NCBI RefSeq assembly: GCF_000344785.1
Contig: NC_020506.1
Span: forward strand, 2,046,001 to 2,110,000
Length of the DNA stretch: 64,000 nucleotides
Direction: 5' to 3'
Source: Corynebacterium callunae DSM 20147
GTDB lineage: Bacteria; Actinomycetota; Actinomycetes; Mycobacteriales; Mycobacteriaceae
The position numbers and the translations under genes were made by a program. The notes under the pieces are model-generated. The model saw only the letters and a list, made by a program, of their open reading frames with translations. It was not told where the DNA came from and did no database searches. Positions 1 to 8,450 of this stretch are shown here, one piece after another. Positions within the stretch are counted from its first letter, which is position 1; every line of letters starts with the position of its first letter.

Positions 1-234
1 ACTTTTAATGTGACCATGAATATGTCCAGCATGGTGTTAATCGTTCCACCGGGTGTATACGTGGATGTACAGATGGCATCCAAAAACTGGTCTGAGTTTA
101 AGGTTGATACTTCTGCCCCACTTCCCGGTGCGCCGCGGGTTATTCTCAGCGGAGTCTCTCGTGCCTCCACTTTGAAGGTAATCACCAAACACCCAAATGA
201 GCCCCACGGCTTTTGGGAGCAGGTTTTTGGCTAG
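1..234 (+). CDS. C-terminal fragment of a LiaF-like/DUF1707-type protein (partial)
   Basis: The reading frame is open from the first base of the window and stops with TAG at 232-234, so the gene begins to the left of the window. The visible 77 residues run through TFNVTMNMSS, then PPGVYVDV, then PRVILSGVSRASTLKVI. An alternating beta-strand pattern ending in a Gly-Val-S/T-Leu-Lys-Val stretch resembles the C-terminal beta domain of DUF1707/LiaF-like cell-envelope proteins. This is a weak family guess from pattern only. The stop codon interlocks with the stop of the convergent hydrolase gene (shared bases 231-234), which supports the frame being real. Confidence 0.55.
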   Translation, partial: TFNVTMNMSSMVLIVPPGVYVDVQMASKNWSEFKVDTSAPLPGAPRVILSGVSRASTLKVITKHPNEPHGFWEQVFG

Positions 235-1262
235 AGCTGGGTCGAGGTGATGCCTTGTTTTTCCAGCAGCGCCGCCAAGGCATTGTTCAAAATGGCTGGC
301 GCTTCCAAAGGCAACATATGTCCAGCTCCAGCTGCCACCTGAAGTTTCGCCTCGGGCCACAGTTCACAAATTCGGTTGGCCTGGCTAATTGGGGTGACAT
401 CATCTTTTTCACCGGCCAGCACATAACCTTCCAAACCTTTTAGTGCAGGTGCGGCATCTAGCTCATCATGTTCTTGGAGATCATCAAAAAATCCCACAAA
501 GGTATCAAGTGGGGTTTCATGAATCATGGCGGCATGAAAATTAATTACATCCGAGCTGGTATCCCTTTGAAAAACTGCGGTAGCTAAAGCTGGTGCCAAG
601 AATTTGGTGGCATATTCGCGAAATTTTTGAGCGTCTTCCGGAGCTGCCTCAGCAGCGTTTTTCACATTATCGGCGATCGGTGAAGCCAATACCTGAGGCA
701 ACCCCTGCGCGGATAGAGATTCAATAGAAGTTGCTACTAAAACCAACCCCACAATTCTTTCTCGCAAAGCAGCAGGTGCTCTCTTAATAAGATTGAGCGC
801 TGTTAAACCTCCCAGGGAGTGCCCGACTAAAATTAACGGGCCATTGGTGGCGTGAGCGTTGATGGCAGCTACGACATCATCAGCAGTCCCAGTTACCGTG
901 CACCGCTCAGGCGCCACGGGGCCGGTGGCTCCGTGGCCGCGCGCGTCGATAAGCACGCTTTTAATCTGTGGAAAATAAGTTTCCAAGAAGTCAACCTGCA
1001 TATAATAGACCTCGGCGGCAAGCGTAAAGCCGTGGATAAACACCACTGTAGCTTCAGGTTTATCCACTGACCTCGGCCCGACCACATAGGTGTGGATATC
1101 GATTCCACCCGATTTCACGGTGTTGTGGAGGTCCACATGTGAAAGCCCTGGGGTACGGCTTTGGCTATAGCGTTCACCTGTTTTAAGGAACTTTTTGGTC
1201 CTTCTTTTTTTGCTCAGACCGAGGTTTAATCCACGTACCTGCTTCTTTTTCTGCCAAGCCAT
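231..1262 (-). CDS. alpha/beta hydrolase
   Basis: This 343-residue protein has the alpha/beta-hydrolase fold signature. An HGF oxyanion-type motif lies at residues 77-79, the nucleophile elbow GHSLGG at 147-152 (Ser149), an acid residue in the GEKDD segment, and the catalytic His in GAGHMLPLE at about residue 315. The first 40 residues are rich in Lys and Arg and lie outside the core fold; there is no clear signal peptide. The substrate cannot be told from sequence; esterase, lipase or peptidase activity are all possible. It is divergent from the acyl carrier protein gene, with a gap of only 57 bases that must hold both promoters. The ATG at 1262 is the only in-frame start before the conserved core that also keeps the basic leader. 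Confidence 0.85.
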   Translation of the reverse strand: MAWQKKKQVRGLNLGLSKKRRTKKFLKTGERYSQSRTPGLSHVDLHNTVKSGGIDIHTYVVGPRSVDKPEATVVFIHGFTLAAEVYYMQVDFLETYFPQIKSVLIDARGHGATGPVAPERCTVTGTADDVVAAINAHATNGPLILVGHSLGGLTALNLIKRAPAALRERIVGLVLVATSIESLSAQGLPQVLASPIADNVKNAAEAAPEDAQKFREYATKFLAPALATAVFQRDTSSDVINFHAAMIHETPLDTFVGFFDDLQEHDELDAAPALKGLEGYVLAGEKDDVTPISQANRICELWPEAKLQVAAGAGHMLPLEAPAILNNALAALLEKQGITSTQL

Positions 1263-1319
1263 GCCCCACAGCCTACAAGTGCGAACAGGGCTGTCTGCGC
1301 AATGGGGTAATTTGGGGGA

Positions 1320-1694
1320 ATGAACTCTTTTGAAGGCAAATTAGACTCCTTTAGCTCCGCCAACTCCGCCAACTCCGCGAGCTCCATTTCAGGCACCGGC
1401 ATTTCAGGCACTGGCGAGGCCAAGCATGCCAAGGCGGCTACGGAAGCTGGCGCCGATGGTGCTGTTTTTAAGGATTTGGCTCAAATTGTGCAGGAAATCG
1501 GCGGAATTTCTGCAGAAAATGTCTCGCCAGAATCCCGCTTTAGCGAAGACCTTGCCATTAGCTCCCTTAATTTAATTGAGCTTATTGTCAACGTTGAAGA
1601 TAATTTTGGCGTGCGCATTGAGGATTCCGACGCCCAACACTTTAAGACTGTGCAAGATGTCACCGATTTCATTCAGGCGCATAGGGCTTCATAA
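1320..1694 (+). CDS. acpM: acyl carrier protein with extended N-terminus
   Basis: The C-terminal 75 residues (about 50-124) form an acyl carrier protein: the segment DLAISSLNLIEL carries the phosphopantetheine-accepting serine (Ser82 in the Ser-Leu pair), followed by the acidic helix NVEDNFGVRIED. Such proteins carry acyl chains as thioesters for fatty-acid or mycolate-type synthesis. Here the usual DSL triplet reads SSL. Residues 1-45 are an unusual low-complexity leader with repeated S-A-N and SGTG units, and the matching DNA is repetitive. ATG at 1320 is preceded closely by a GGGGGA stretch, so spacing is short; a later non-ATG start cannot be ruled out. The gene ends directly at a 12-base tandem repeat. 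The symbol follows C. glutamicum usage as I remember it. Confidence 0.8.
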   Translation: MNSFEGKLDSFSSANSANSASSISGTGISGTGEAKHAKAATEAGADGAVFKDLAQIVQEIGGISAENVSPESRFSEDLAISSLNLIELIVNVEDNFGVRIEDSDAQHFKTVQDVTDFIQAHRAS

Positions 1695-1695
1695 A

Positions 1696-1750
1696 GTCCG
1701 CCCCAGAGGTCGCCTCAGAGTCCGCCTCAGAGTCCGCCTCAGAGTCCGCC
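1696..1750. repeat. 12-bp tandem repeat, about 4.5 copies
   Basis: Units of the form GTCCGCCTCAGA occur at 1696-1707 (one change), 1708-1719 (one change), 1720-1731 and 1732-1743 (both exact), followed by a 7-base partial copy. The array begins two bases after the stop codon of the acyl carrier protein gene. The unit length is a multiple of three and the array stays open in one frame, so copy-number change would not shift that frame, but I see no gene that reads through it. Confidence 0.9.
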
Positions 1751-1819
1751 CGGACATCTGAAAAACCAAAGAGCCAAAGCACCAGACATAGGACCCCAAA
1801 ATAGAGCACAATAGAGTCC

Positions 1820-2644
1820 ATGACTGTGAATATCTCTTATTTGACCGATATGGACGGCGTCCTCATTAAAGAGGGCGAAATGATCCCTGGCGCAGACCGC
1901 TTTTTGCAGGCACTAACAAATAACAACATCGAGTTTATGGTGCTTACCAATAACTCGATTTTCACCCCTCGTGACCTCTCGGCGCGACTGCGCACCTCTG
2001 GCCTTGATATTCCTCCAGAGCGCATTTGGACTTCTGCCACTGCCACCGCGCATTTCCTTAAAGCTCAGGTTAAGGAAGGCACAGCCTATGTTGTTGGAGA
2101 GTCAGGTTTGACCACTGCGCTGCATACTGCAGGCTGGATTCTGACTGATTCTCATCCTGAGTTTGTGGTGTTGGGCGAGACCCGCACATATTCTTTTGAG
2201 GCAATCACCACTGCTATTAACCTGATTTTGCAAGGTGCACGTTTCATTTGCACCAACCCAGATGTCACCGGTCCTTCCCCACAGGGCGTTTTGCCGGCCA
2301 CTGGTTCGGTGGCAGCTCTTATTACCGCAGCTACCGGCGCTGAGCCTTATTACATTGGCAAGCCAAATCCGGTCATGATGCGAAGTGCGTTAAATACCAT
2401 CGGCGCACACTCGGAAAATACCGTCATGATTGGTGACCGCATGGATACAGATATCAAGTCTGGTCTAGAAGCTGGTCTGCGCACTGTGCTGGTCCGCAGT
2501 GGAATTTCCGATGACGCTGAGATCCGTCGTTATCCTTTCCGTCCCACCCGAGTAGCCAATTCTATTGCTGATTTGGCCGATACCTGGCACGATCCTTTTG
2601 GCGATGGTTCTTTTGAGGCGCCGGAGTCTGCCGACGAGGCTTAA
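1820..2644 (+). CDS. HAD-superfamily IIA phosphatase (NagD-like)
   Basis: This 274-residue protein starts with the HAD nucleophile motif DMDG (Asp10 nucleophile, Asp12 acid/base), then the TNNS motif II, a conserved lysine in the GKPNP segment, and motif IV in GDRMDTD. The large cap between motifs II and III, with the VVGESGL segment, is typical of the C2-capped NagD/p-nitrophenylphosphatase group. These enzymes dephosphorylate small phosphorylated metabolites in the cytoplasm; the natural substrate is unknown. ATG at 1820 has no strong Shine-Dalgarno sequence. The TAGAGT at 1811-1816 is too close to act as one and hints at a short or absent leader. The App1-type gene follows 41 bases downstream on the same strand. 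Confidence 0.88.
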   Translation: MTVNISYLTDMDGVLIKEGEMIPGADRFLQALTNNNIEFMVLTNNSIFTPRDLSARLRTSGLDIPPERIWTSATATAHFLKAQVKEGTAYVVGESGLTTALHTAGWILTDSHPEFVVLGETRTYSFEAITTAINLILQGARFICTNPDVTGPSPQGVLPATGSVAALITAATGAEPYYIGKPNPVMMRSALNTIGAHSENTVMIGDRMDTDIKSGLEAGLRTVLVRSGISDDAEIRRYPFRPTRVANSIADLADTWHDPFGDGSFEAPESADEA

Positions 2645-2685
2645 GTATCCTGCGAACAACCCGCTAGTTGTCTAGGGTTGAACCC

Positions 2686-3732
2686 ATGGCACTTGCAGAT
2701 ATCGTTCGCAAAATTGAACACCGCACCAACGCCGCAACCCTTGAGTGGTCGCGCAATAAAGGCTGGAAACCAGAGGTCATTGGCTTTTCGGGTTATGGAT
2801 CTGGCCACCGGGTGCGGGTGTTAGCCCGCGTTATCATGACAAACCCTAATAAGGAGCTTGTCGACGCCGCCTCCCGGACCGCTGCGGGTACCTTAACCGA
2901 GCAGGCCCAACGAGGTTGGCGCCAATTTTTCACCATTCAGGTAGGAAACCTCCCCGTCAAAGTCACCGTCGGTGATAAAACTGTGGAATCTCATACCGAT
3001 CAAAGTGGCTATGTGGATCTACTCATTGAAGATCACAATCTAGAACCAGGCTGGCATGCAGTTGAAATTACTGCAGAGGGTTCAGAGACTGCTGCTGCGC
3101 GGGTTCTCATTGTTGATGATAACGCTCGTATTGGTCTTGTTTCCGATATTGATGACACCATCATGGTCACCTGGCTCCCCCGTGCGGTACTTGCTGCATG
3201 GAACTCCTGGGTGCGTCACACCAATACTCGCAAGCCAGTCCCCGGTATGAATAAGTTCTATGCTGAGCTGCTCAAAAATGACCCTCAAGCTCCGGTATTT
3301 TATCTTTCCACCGGTGCGTGGAATACCTTTGAAACCCTGCAGGATTTCCTAGCTAAGCATGATCTCCCCGATGGCCCCATGTTGCTTACTGACTGGGGTC
3401 CCACCCCGACTGGATTATTTAGGTCTGGACAGGAACACAAAAAGGTCCAGCTGCGTAACCTCTTTATTGAGTACCCCAATATCACCTGGATTTTAGTTGG
3501 TGATGATGGCCAGCACGACCCGCTTATTTATGGCGAGGCCGTAGCTGAACACCCCAATCGTATTGCTGGCGTTGCCATCCGCGAGCTCTCCCCTAGTGAG
3601 CATGTGCTTTCACACGGCACCACTGGAGCCTTGTCCACCATCACAACCAATGGTGGCCAAGGTGTCCCTATTGTGCATGGCAAGGATGGTTTTGAGCTCT
3701 TGCAGAACTATTCAACCAAGCCTTTTATCTAA
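2686..3732 (+). CDS. App1-type (DUF2183) phosphatase-domain protein
   Basis: The 348-residue product carries the DUF2183/App1 catalytic region with the HAD-like motif DIDDT at residues 154-158, preceded by a beta-rich N-terminal domain (about residues 35-145) and followed by FYLSTGAWN and VGDDGQHD motifs that fit the later HAD motifs. In yeast, App1 is a phosphatidate phosphatase; bacterial homologues are mostly uncharacterised, so lipid phosphatase activity is an inference. I chose ATG 2686 (MALADIV); a TTG at 2668 would add six residues. It probably shares a transcript with the preceding HAD phosphatase gene. It converges on the aldo/keto reductase gene with only six bases between stops. 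Confidence 0.82.
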   Translation: MALADIVRKIEHRTNAATLEWSRNKGWKPEVIGFSGYGSGHRVRVLARVIMTNPNKELVDAASRTAAGTLTEQAQRGWRQFFTIQVGNLPVKVTVGDKTVESHTDQSGYVDLLIEDHNLEPGWHAVEITAEGSETAAARVLIVDDNARIGLVSDIDDTIMVTWLPRAVLAAWNSWVRHTNTRKPVPGMNKFYAELLKNDPQAPVFYLSTGAWNTFETLQDFLAKHDLPDGPMLLTDWGPTPTGLFRSGQEHKKVQLRNLFIEYPNITWILVGDDGQHDPLIYGEAVAEHPNRIAGVAIRELSPSEHVLSHGTTGALSTITTNGGQGVPIVHGKDGFELLQNYSTKPFI

Positions 3733-3738
3733 ATCCTG

Positions 3739-4680
3739 TTAGCTGGCCTGCGCAAAGGAATCTGAAGCTGCGTCAAGCGCCTCAACCTCTTCTGCCGAGA
3801 GCTTGAGGGTTGCTGCTGCAACCAGCGCAGGAAGCTGCTCTGGCTTGGAGGCAGAGGCAATTGGGGCGCTAACGCCCTTAGCCAGCTGCCAAGCCAGCGC
3901 AACAGTGGCAGGCTCAACACCGCGGGAGTCGGCGATTCCCACGAGCTTATCGACGACAGCAAAACCCGCATCGGTGGCATATCCCTCAACAAAACCAGCA
4001 CGGTTTTGGCCTTCTAGATCAGCTGCAGAACGGTACTTACCGGTGAGGAAACCAGAGGCTAGCGCAAAGTAAGTAAAGGTGGCAATGCCATATTCTTTGG
4101 CCAGTGGCAAATAGCTTTGCTCAAAATCAAAGCGGTGCACCAGGTTATACTGAGGCTGGATCGCTGCTGGAAAAGTGAGGTTATTAGCGGTGGCATATTC
4201 CAGCCACTCACGAATGCGCTCTGGGGTGTAGTTGGAGAGTGCAAAGTTGCGTACCTTGCCGGACTTCACCAATGAATCATAAGTTGCTGCCTGATCTGCG
4301 ATAGCCACATTTTCATCGTCATAGTGGCTATAAAAAAGATCAACATAATCAGTTTGTAGGCGCTCAAGGGATGCGTCTAGAGCGGCGACGACTGAATCAT
4401 GCTGCTGATTGTCATAAGGAGCCAAGCCGCCCATCTTGGTAGCCAACATGATCTGCTCGCGGTTGCCGCGAGCAATAAACCATTCACCGAGAATGCGCTC
4501 TGACTGTCCACCGGTGCCGTCACCAATCCAGGATGCATAAAGGTCTGCGGTATCAATATGCGTGCCGCCTGCCTCTACAAAGGCATCGAGAACAGCAAAA
4601 GAGGCATCACGGTCAGAGGTCCAGCCAAAAGTGTTGCCACCGAGGACGAGGGGCAGTTTTGGGATGACAGTTGATGTCAT
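3739..4680 (-). CDS. aldo/keto reductase
   Basis: This 313-residue protein fits the NADPH-dependent aldo/keto reductase family (TIM barrel). The catalytic tetrad is visible: Asp43 and Tyr48 in HIDTADLY, Lys82 in LATKMGG and His119 in DLFYSHYDD. It is of the YajO/YhdN-like group of general oxidoreductases that reduce aldehydes or ketones; the physiological substrate is unknown. The gene is monocistronic in appearance, starting at ATG 4680 after a GGATTTCTCC-type leader with GGA 7 to 9 bases upstream. A long inverted repeat upstream (4749-4792) ends the preceding minus-strand transcript. Confidence 0.9.
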   Translation of the reverse strand: MTSTVIPKLPLVLGGNTFGWTSDRDASFAVLDAFVEAGGTHIDTADLYASWIGDGTGGQSERILGEWFIARGNREQIMLATKMGGLAPYDNQQHDSVVAALDASLERLQTDYVDLFYSHYDDENVAIADQAATYDSLVKSGKVRNFALSNYTPERIREWLEYATANNLTFPAAIQPQYNLVHRFDFEQSYLPLAKEYGIATFTYFALASGFLTGKYRSAADLEGQNRAGFVEGYATDAGFAVVDKLVGIADSRGVEPATVALAWQLAKGVSAPIASASKPEQLPALVAAATLKLSAEEVEALDAASDSFAQAS

Positions 4681-4748
4681 GGAGAAATCCTTTTCCAGGA
4701 GTTTGTGTTTGGGGAATTTGCCTCAACAAGTCTAGGAGAAATAGCAAA

Positions 4749-4792
4749 CCCCTGTGGGGCCTCTCTCTTCCTCTAGAGAGGCCCCACAGGGG
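4749..4792 (-). terminator. strong hairpin terminator
   Basis: Perfect 18-base arms (4749-4766 and 4775-4792) enclose an 8-base loop. On the minus strand the stem is followed by a T-rich stretch (TTTGCTATTTC). It lies 60 bases after the stop of the minus-strand gene at 4853-5281 and before the aldo/keto reductase gene, so it most likely terminates the former. Confidence 0.85.
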
Positions 4793-4852
4793 CAAAGCTT
4801 TAGTACCTCGAATCCGGGAGGGATTCTAAATTGCTCAAGCAACTAACGGGAG

Positions 4853-5281
4853 TTAGTCAACAATGCGCAGCTGTACTTCAAACCGGTGTTCATCCGCTAG
4901 GTTTTCTAGTACCTCTCGGAACTTGTTTAGTTCCTGATGGGTTCCGGTAATCACCTCTCGGCACTCAATGAGGCCAAGTTCAAAAGGATCACGGCGCCAA
5001 GCCGTAAACCAATGAGCGGTGAGCGGATCCTTATTAGAACCACACAGTTCCGAAGGGCTCGGAATGCACACCACCATTGCGGATTCAATAGTCTGACGTA
5101 GCGCACTTGGCATAGCACTAATTTCTAAAACAGCAGTATGCGCGGGGCGTGCCACATCTTCAAAAGAATCTGCCACGGAGGTTTTTAGTTGGGGTAATCC
5201 CATGTCCTCCCAGAAGTCTGCCTTAAACAGGTCCGCCTGATGACGGGTCCGGGTGGGCACGGTTAATGCATTGTTCGTCAT
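4853..5281 (-). CDS. hypothetical protein
   Basis: This 142-residue soluble protein has no family I recognise. It has no signal peptide or membrane segment, and it has mixed acidic and hydrophobic content, with a PSALRQTIESAMVVCIPSP core and a C-terminal acidic helix (NKFREVLENLADEHRF). The start MTNNAL at 5281 is chosen because GAAGGA sits seven bases upstream; the frame could extend seven codons further but without a ribosome site. It has its own terminator (4749-4792) and a 300-base upstream region with hairpins, so it looks like a separately regulated single gene. Confidence 0.7.
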   Translation of the reverse strand: MTNNALTVPTRTRHQADLFKADFWEDMGLPQLKTSVADSFEDVARPAHTAVLEISAMPSALRQTIESAMVVCIPSPSELCGSNKDPLTAHWFTAWRRDPFELGLIECREVITGTHQELNKFREVLENLADEHRFEVQLRIVD

Positions 5282-5592
5282 GTCGGGTTCCTTCGGCAAC
5301 ACTTGACAACCTTCAACCTTTCACCGCGCTAAAGCACAATAAAAAATTGAAGGAAGTAAGACGAGGTTCGTCTTCCCCAACGGCCTCGCGTGTGCGTCAA
5401 TTTCCTTCAAAGACTTAAGGGCGATTTTGGTTGAGTTAAAGCCCCCCGGCAACCCTCAAGTTGAGGTTTATCCCCCATTTAATAAACCTCAAGTAGAGCT
5501 TTAAACTTTGCCCTATTTCCCCACCTTTTGCTCGTCACATGGTTCACAAAAGACTCAAATAGCCCCAGTTTCCCCAGCGCAAGCCCTAAAAA
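5282..5592. other. intergenic region with nested inverted repeats
   Basis: This gap of about 310 bases has no convincing gene. It holds a 9-base inverted repeat TTGAAGGAA (5347-5355) / TTCCTTCAA (5402-5410) that encloses a 7-base-arm hairpin AAGACGA/TCGTCTT (5358-5364 and 5368-5374). A 10-base inverted repeat TTGAGGTTTA/TAAACCTCAA lies at 5461-5470 and 5483-5492, overlapping a CCTCAA-G-TTGAGG palindrome. The gap lies between the end of the serine hydrolase gene and the start of the hypothetical gene at 5281, so the repeats could be a terminator for one and control elements for the other. Confidence 0.7.
5461..5492. repeat. 10-bp inverted repeat with 12-bp spacer
   Basis: TTGAGGTTTA at 5461-5470 pairs perfectly with TAAACCTCAA at 5483-5492. 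The left arm is also part of a second palindrome (CCTCAA/TTGAGG, 5455-5467). It lies downstream of the minus-strand serine hydrolase gene and 180 bases upstream of the next minus-strand gene. It has no run of Ts that would make it a classical terminator, so a protein-binding site is equally possible. Confidence 0.55.
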
Positions 5593-6402
5593 TTAAGCGT
5601 TGAGCTCCGCCCACACCTCATCATTAAAAGGCATCCAAGCTTCTTTAGCCCAAGGGCCAAAGTCACGGTCGGTCAGTACCACACATGCCCGGCCAGTTCC
5701 CGGCACCATCCATAAGAAGGTTCCCGACTGTCCAAAATGTCCCACTGTGTCAGCTGGCAAAGTATTTCCGGTCCAGTGCGGATTCTTTTCACCCTTGATC
5801 TCAAAACCCAAACCCCAGGGGCACGGCTTTTGCATTCCATAACCTGGCACCGTGCCAATAAGGTCTGGAAATTGCACAGTGCAGGCCTCTGCAAAAGTCT
5901 CTGCAGCGATCAAAGTTGGTTTAATAATTTCTTGAGCAAATTTGCTGAGATCTGCAACGGTACTGCGTGCCCCAAAACCTGCAGAGCCCCACAGCTTGGA
6001 GTTCTTCATACCTAAAGGTGAAAAAAGCGCTTCTTGCAGATATTCCCTATAAGGCATTTCAGCCTCTTGGGCTACCGTATCTGCCAAAATATCCATGCCC
6101 GCAGAAGAATAGATTCGACGCTCCCCCACGCCTTTTTCTACAATCGGCATATTTGCCGCTACTCCAGATGCATGCGACAACAGGTGGCGCACGGTAGAAC
6201 CCTCAGGACCCAAAGGGGTATCTAGCTCAAAAATACCTTCCTCAATTGCAATGAGGAAACCATAGGAAGCTAGCAATTTGGTCACACTCATCAGCTCAAA
6301 TGGGTGGTCCACATCGCCGTGGGTATAAACCTTGCCATCAACAAGAACACTGGCCGCCACATTGGGAACGGGCCAGGTATCAAGTGTGTTGAAGCTTTGC
6401 AT
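5593..6402 (-). CDS. serine hydrolase, class C beta-lactamase family
   Basis: This 269-residue protein has the SxxK catalytic motif Ser39-Val-Thr-Lys42 within FELMSVTKLL and a Tyr-Ser-Ser motif in RRIYSSAG that fits the YxN/YxS element of the class C beta-lactamase/penicillin-binding fold. A GHFGQSGTF segment near the C-terminus matches the third active-site element. Many such proteins are esterases or peptidases rather than true beta-lactamases. It is shorter than AmpC (about 360), and there is no signal peptide, which argues for a cytoplasmic esterase-type role. ATG 6402 (MQSFNT) is preferred over an upstream in-frame start 24 codons earlier, because the intervening residues look non-native. 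Confidence 0.85.
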   Translation of the reverse strand: MQSFNTLDTWPVPNVAASVLVDGKVYTHGDVDHPFELMSVTKLLASYGFLIAIEEGIFELDTPLGPEGSTVRHLLSHASGVAANMPIVEKGVGERRIYSSAGMDILADTVAQEAEMPYREYLQEALFSPLGMKNSKLWGSAGFGARSTVADLSKFAQEIIKPTLIAAETFAEACTVQFPDLIGTVPGYGMQKPCPWGLGFEIKGEKNPHWTGNTLPADTVGHFGQSGTFLWMVPGTGRACVVLTDRDFGPWAKEAWMPFNDEVWAELNA

Positions 6403-6607
6403 AGTCCCCGACACTAGTAAGCAATCTGTTAGATTCCTGGCAACACTTCCGCGACACGCCCAAAAACTAAGCACTTACCCCATGGTTACACCCGCACAAT
6501 CCATCTGTTTCTCCGCCTCCACCGCCCCAGCAAGACAGATAAAAGACCAGGTAGATACACCAAACCCCACCTACGCCAAGATCTCTTAGGGTAAGTGGGG
6601 TATGTCG

Positions 6608-6681
6608 TGGGGCCACCGGGGCTCGAACCCGGGACCAATGGATTATGAGTCCACGGCTCTAACCGACTGAGCTATAGCCCC
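6608..6681 (-). tRNA. tRNA with CAT anticodon (Met elongator or Ile2)
   Basis: On the minus strand the 74-base cloverleaf begins GGGGCTATAGCTCAG, has the anticodon loop CTCATAA (anticodon CAT), a GGTTCGAGCC T-loop and a 3' half ending TGGCCCC plus discriminator A. The seven-base acceptor stem pairs with one T-G wobble. CCA is not encoded. A CAT anticodon not of the initiator type can be elongator Met or, if the C is modified to lysidine, Ile for AUA codons; the sequence alone does not settle which. Confidence 0.93.
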
Positions 6682-6707
6682 GACCGTTGCTTTTAGACAA
6701 CGTGAAC

Positions 6708-6713
6708 ATTATA
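6708..6713 (-). promoter_or_regulatory. -10 promoter element of the CAT tRNA
   Basis: A perfect TATAAT hexamer on the minus strand lies 27 bases upstream of the mature tRNA 5' end, which places a start site about 20 bases before the tRNA. The -35 region is poorly conserved. Confidence 0.65.
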
Positions 6714-6841
6714 GCCACGCGCTGTGGCACACATTAAAACACCCACCCAAATTAGTGGATTGCACTGCACAACCAAGACAAGTGGAGGATTATCAAGCTA
6801 TCCGGATTTCACCCAAGCCACTAAGCGGAATGAAAGACACC

Positions 6842-8407
6842 ATGTCACACCTTCATTTATCCAGGCGTAGCTTCTTACAATCCTCAGCTCTAACCCTTGG
6901 TCTCGCCGCGGTTCCCATCGAGTTTGCCGAAGCTCAATCACTCGAGCACCGCTTTTTCCAGCATGGTGTTGCCTCCGGAGACCCGACTCCTACCTCAGTC
7001 ATCATCTGGACACGCGTGAGCCCAACCCCGGAAGCTATCCCCGGCAGCGGACTTGGCCCCGACACCACCGTCACATGGGAAGTCTCTGCCTCCTCGGACT
7101 TCTCCACCATCACCCGGCGCGGCACCGCCACCACATCCGCAACCAGTGATCACACCATTCACATCGATGTCAGCGACCTCGAACCTGCCCGCCGTTATTT
7201 CTACCGCTTCATTGCCCCAAATGGCGAAATCTCCACCGCCGGCATCACGTCGACAAGCACGCTTTTCGACGAACCCCTCAGCCGATTGCGCTTTGCGCTT
7301 GCCTCCTGCGCCAATTGGGAAGCGGGCTATTTTGCCGCCTACGGCGACATAGCCCGCCGTGCACAGGCAGGTGAGCTGGATGTACTGATCTTCCTTGGTG
7401 ACTATATCTACGAATATGCGCGTGGCATGTTCGCTGGGAAAAATGGCGCTGTACGTGATCATGAACCTGCCTGGGAGACTGTCTCACTGGCCGATTATCG
7501 GGTGCGTTATGGCCACTATCGCAGTGATACCCAGCTCCAAGCAGCACACGCGGCCTTGCCGTGGATTGCAATGTGGGATGACCATGAAACTGCCAATGAT
7601 GCCTGGCGGGAGGGTGCACAAAACCACAGCGCCACTGAAGGTGACTGGCCAACCCGTAAGGCAGCAGGATTCCAAGCCTATCTGGAGTGGATGCCAATCC
7701 GCGCTACCTCTACCCTTTTCCGGTCTTTCCAATTTGGCGATCTGGCGACCTTGTCCATTCTTGATTTACGTAGTTTCCGAGATCTTCCACCGACGTATCA
7801 GCAATGGGCGCAGGGACAAAGAGCCACCACCATGATGGGAACCGAGCAATTTCAATGGCTGAAAGACACCGTGGAATCGACAACCACGGCCTGGAATATC
7901 ATTGGCAGCTCAGTGATGTTTGCCCCTATGCAACTTTCCGGGGCGCCACTCGCGCAACTTCCCGAACCACTGCCTGCCAATTTGGATCAATGGGACGGTT
8001 ACTCCCAAGAGCGTGACCGTCTGTTGAGCATCCTGGCTGGCACTGGCCTGCCAACATTGTTTTTGGCTGGTGATATTCACTCCGAGTGGGCCAATTCCAT
8101 CAGGTTTAACAATCAAGAAATCGGCATGGAAGTAGTGTGTAGCTCCATCACCTCGGCCAATGTTGATGATTTCCTGCATATTGCAGAAGACAATCCAGTG
8201 TCGCTCAACGCAGAAAACTTCATCCGCGCGAATAGTCCCCTGGTGCGCCACGTTGATGTTGATTCCCACGGTTATTCCACCGTGATACTTTCCCGCGAGG
8301 CTGTGCAAGCTACATGGCATCGCGTGGCAGATCTTTCCCAAGCTGCTTCGCCAGTCTCCCCGATGATCCAATTAGAGTGGAAACCAGGCCAAGGATTTAC
8401 CTCCTAA
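6842..8407 (+). CDS. phoD: PhoD-type alkaline phosphatase, Tat-exported
   Basis: The 521-residue protein belongs to the PhoD family of metal-dependent (Ca/Fe) phosphodiesterase/phosphomonoesterases that release phosphate outside the cell. Residues 7-13 (SRRSFLQ) form a twin-arginine motif followed by a hydrophobic stretch ending near AEAQS. The mature part starts with the PhoD N-terminal domain (FQHGVASGDPTP), then the catalytic metal-site motifs FLGDYIYEY and WDDHETANDA and a late AGDIHSEW. I chose ATG 6842 (MSHLHLS) because it puts the twin arginine near the N-terminus; ATG 6830 would add four residues. In relatives phoD is induced by phosphate starvation, but I see no clear tandem PhoR box upstream. 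It stands alone between tRNA genes. Confidence 0.92.
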   Translation: MSHLHLSRRSFLQSSALTLGLAAVPIEFAEAQSLEHRFFQHGVASGDPTPTSVIIWTRVSPTPEAIPGSGLGPDTTVTWEVSASSDFSTITRRGTATTSATSDHTIHIDVSDLEPARRYFYRFIAPNGEISTAGITSTSTLFDEPLSRLRFALASCANWEAGYFAAYGDIARRAQAGELDVLIFLGDYIYEYARGMFAGKNGAVRDHEPAWETVSLADYRVRYGHYRSDTQLQAAHAALPWIAMWDDHETANDAWREGAQNHSATEGDWPTRKAAGFQAYLEWMPIRATSTLFRSFQFGDLATLSILDLRSFRDLPPTYQQWAQGQRATTMMGTEQFQWLKDTVESTTTAWNIIGSSVMFAPMQLSGAPLAQLPEPLPANLDQWDGYSQERDRLLSILAGTGLPTLFLAGDIHSEWANSIRFNNQEIGMEVVCSSITSANVDDFLHIAEDNPVSLNAENFIRANSPLVRHVDVDSHGYSTVILSREAVQATWHRVADLSQAASPVSPMIQLEWKPGQGFTS

Positions 8408-8450
8408 GCTGGCGATTTGTAACTCTTTTAGGCTTAAAGATATAGTTACA

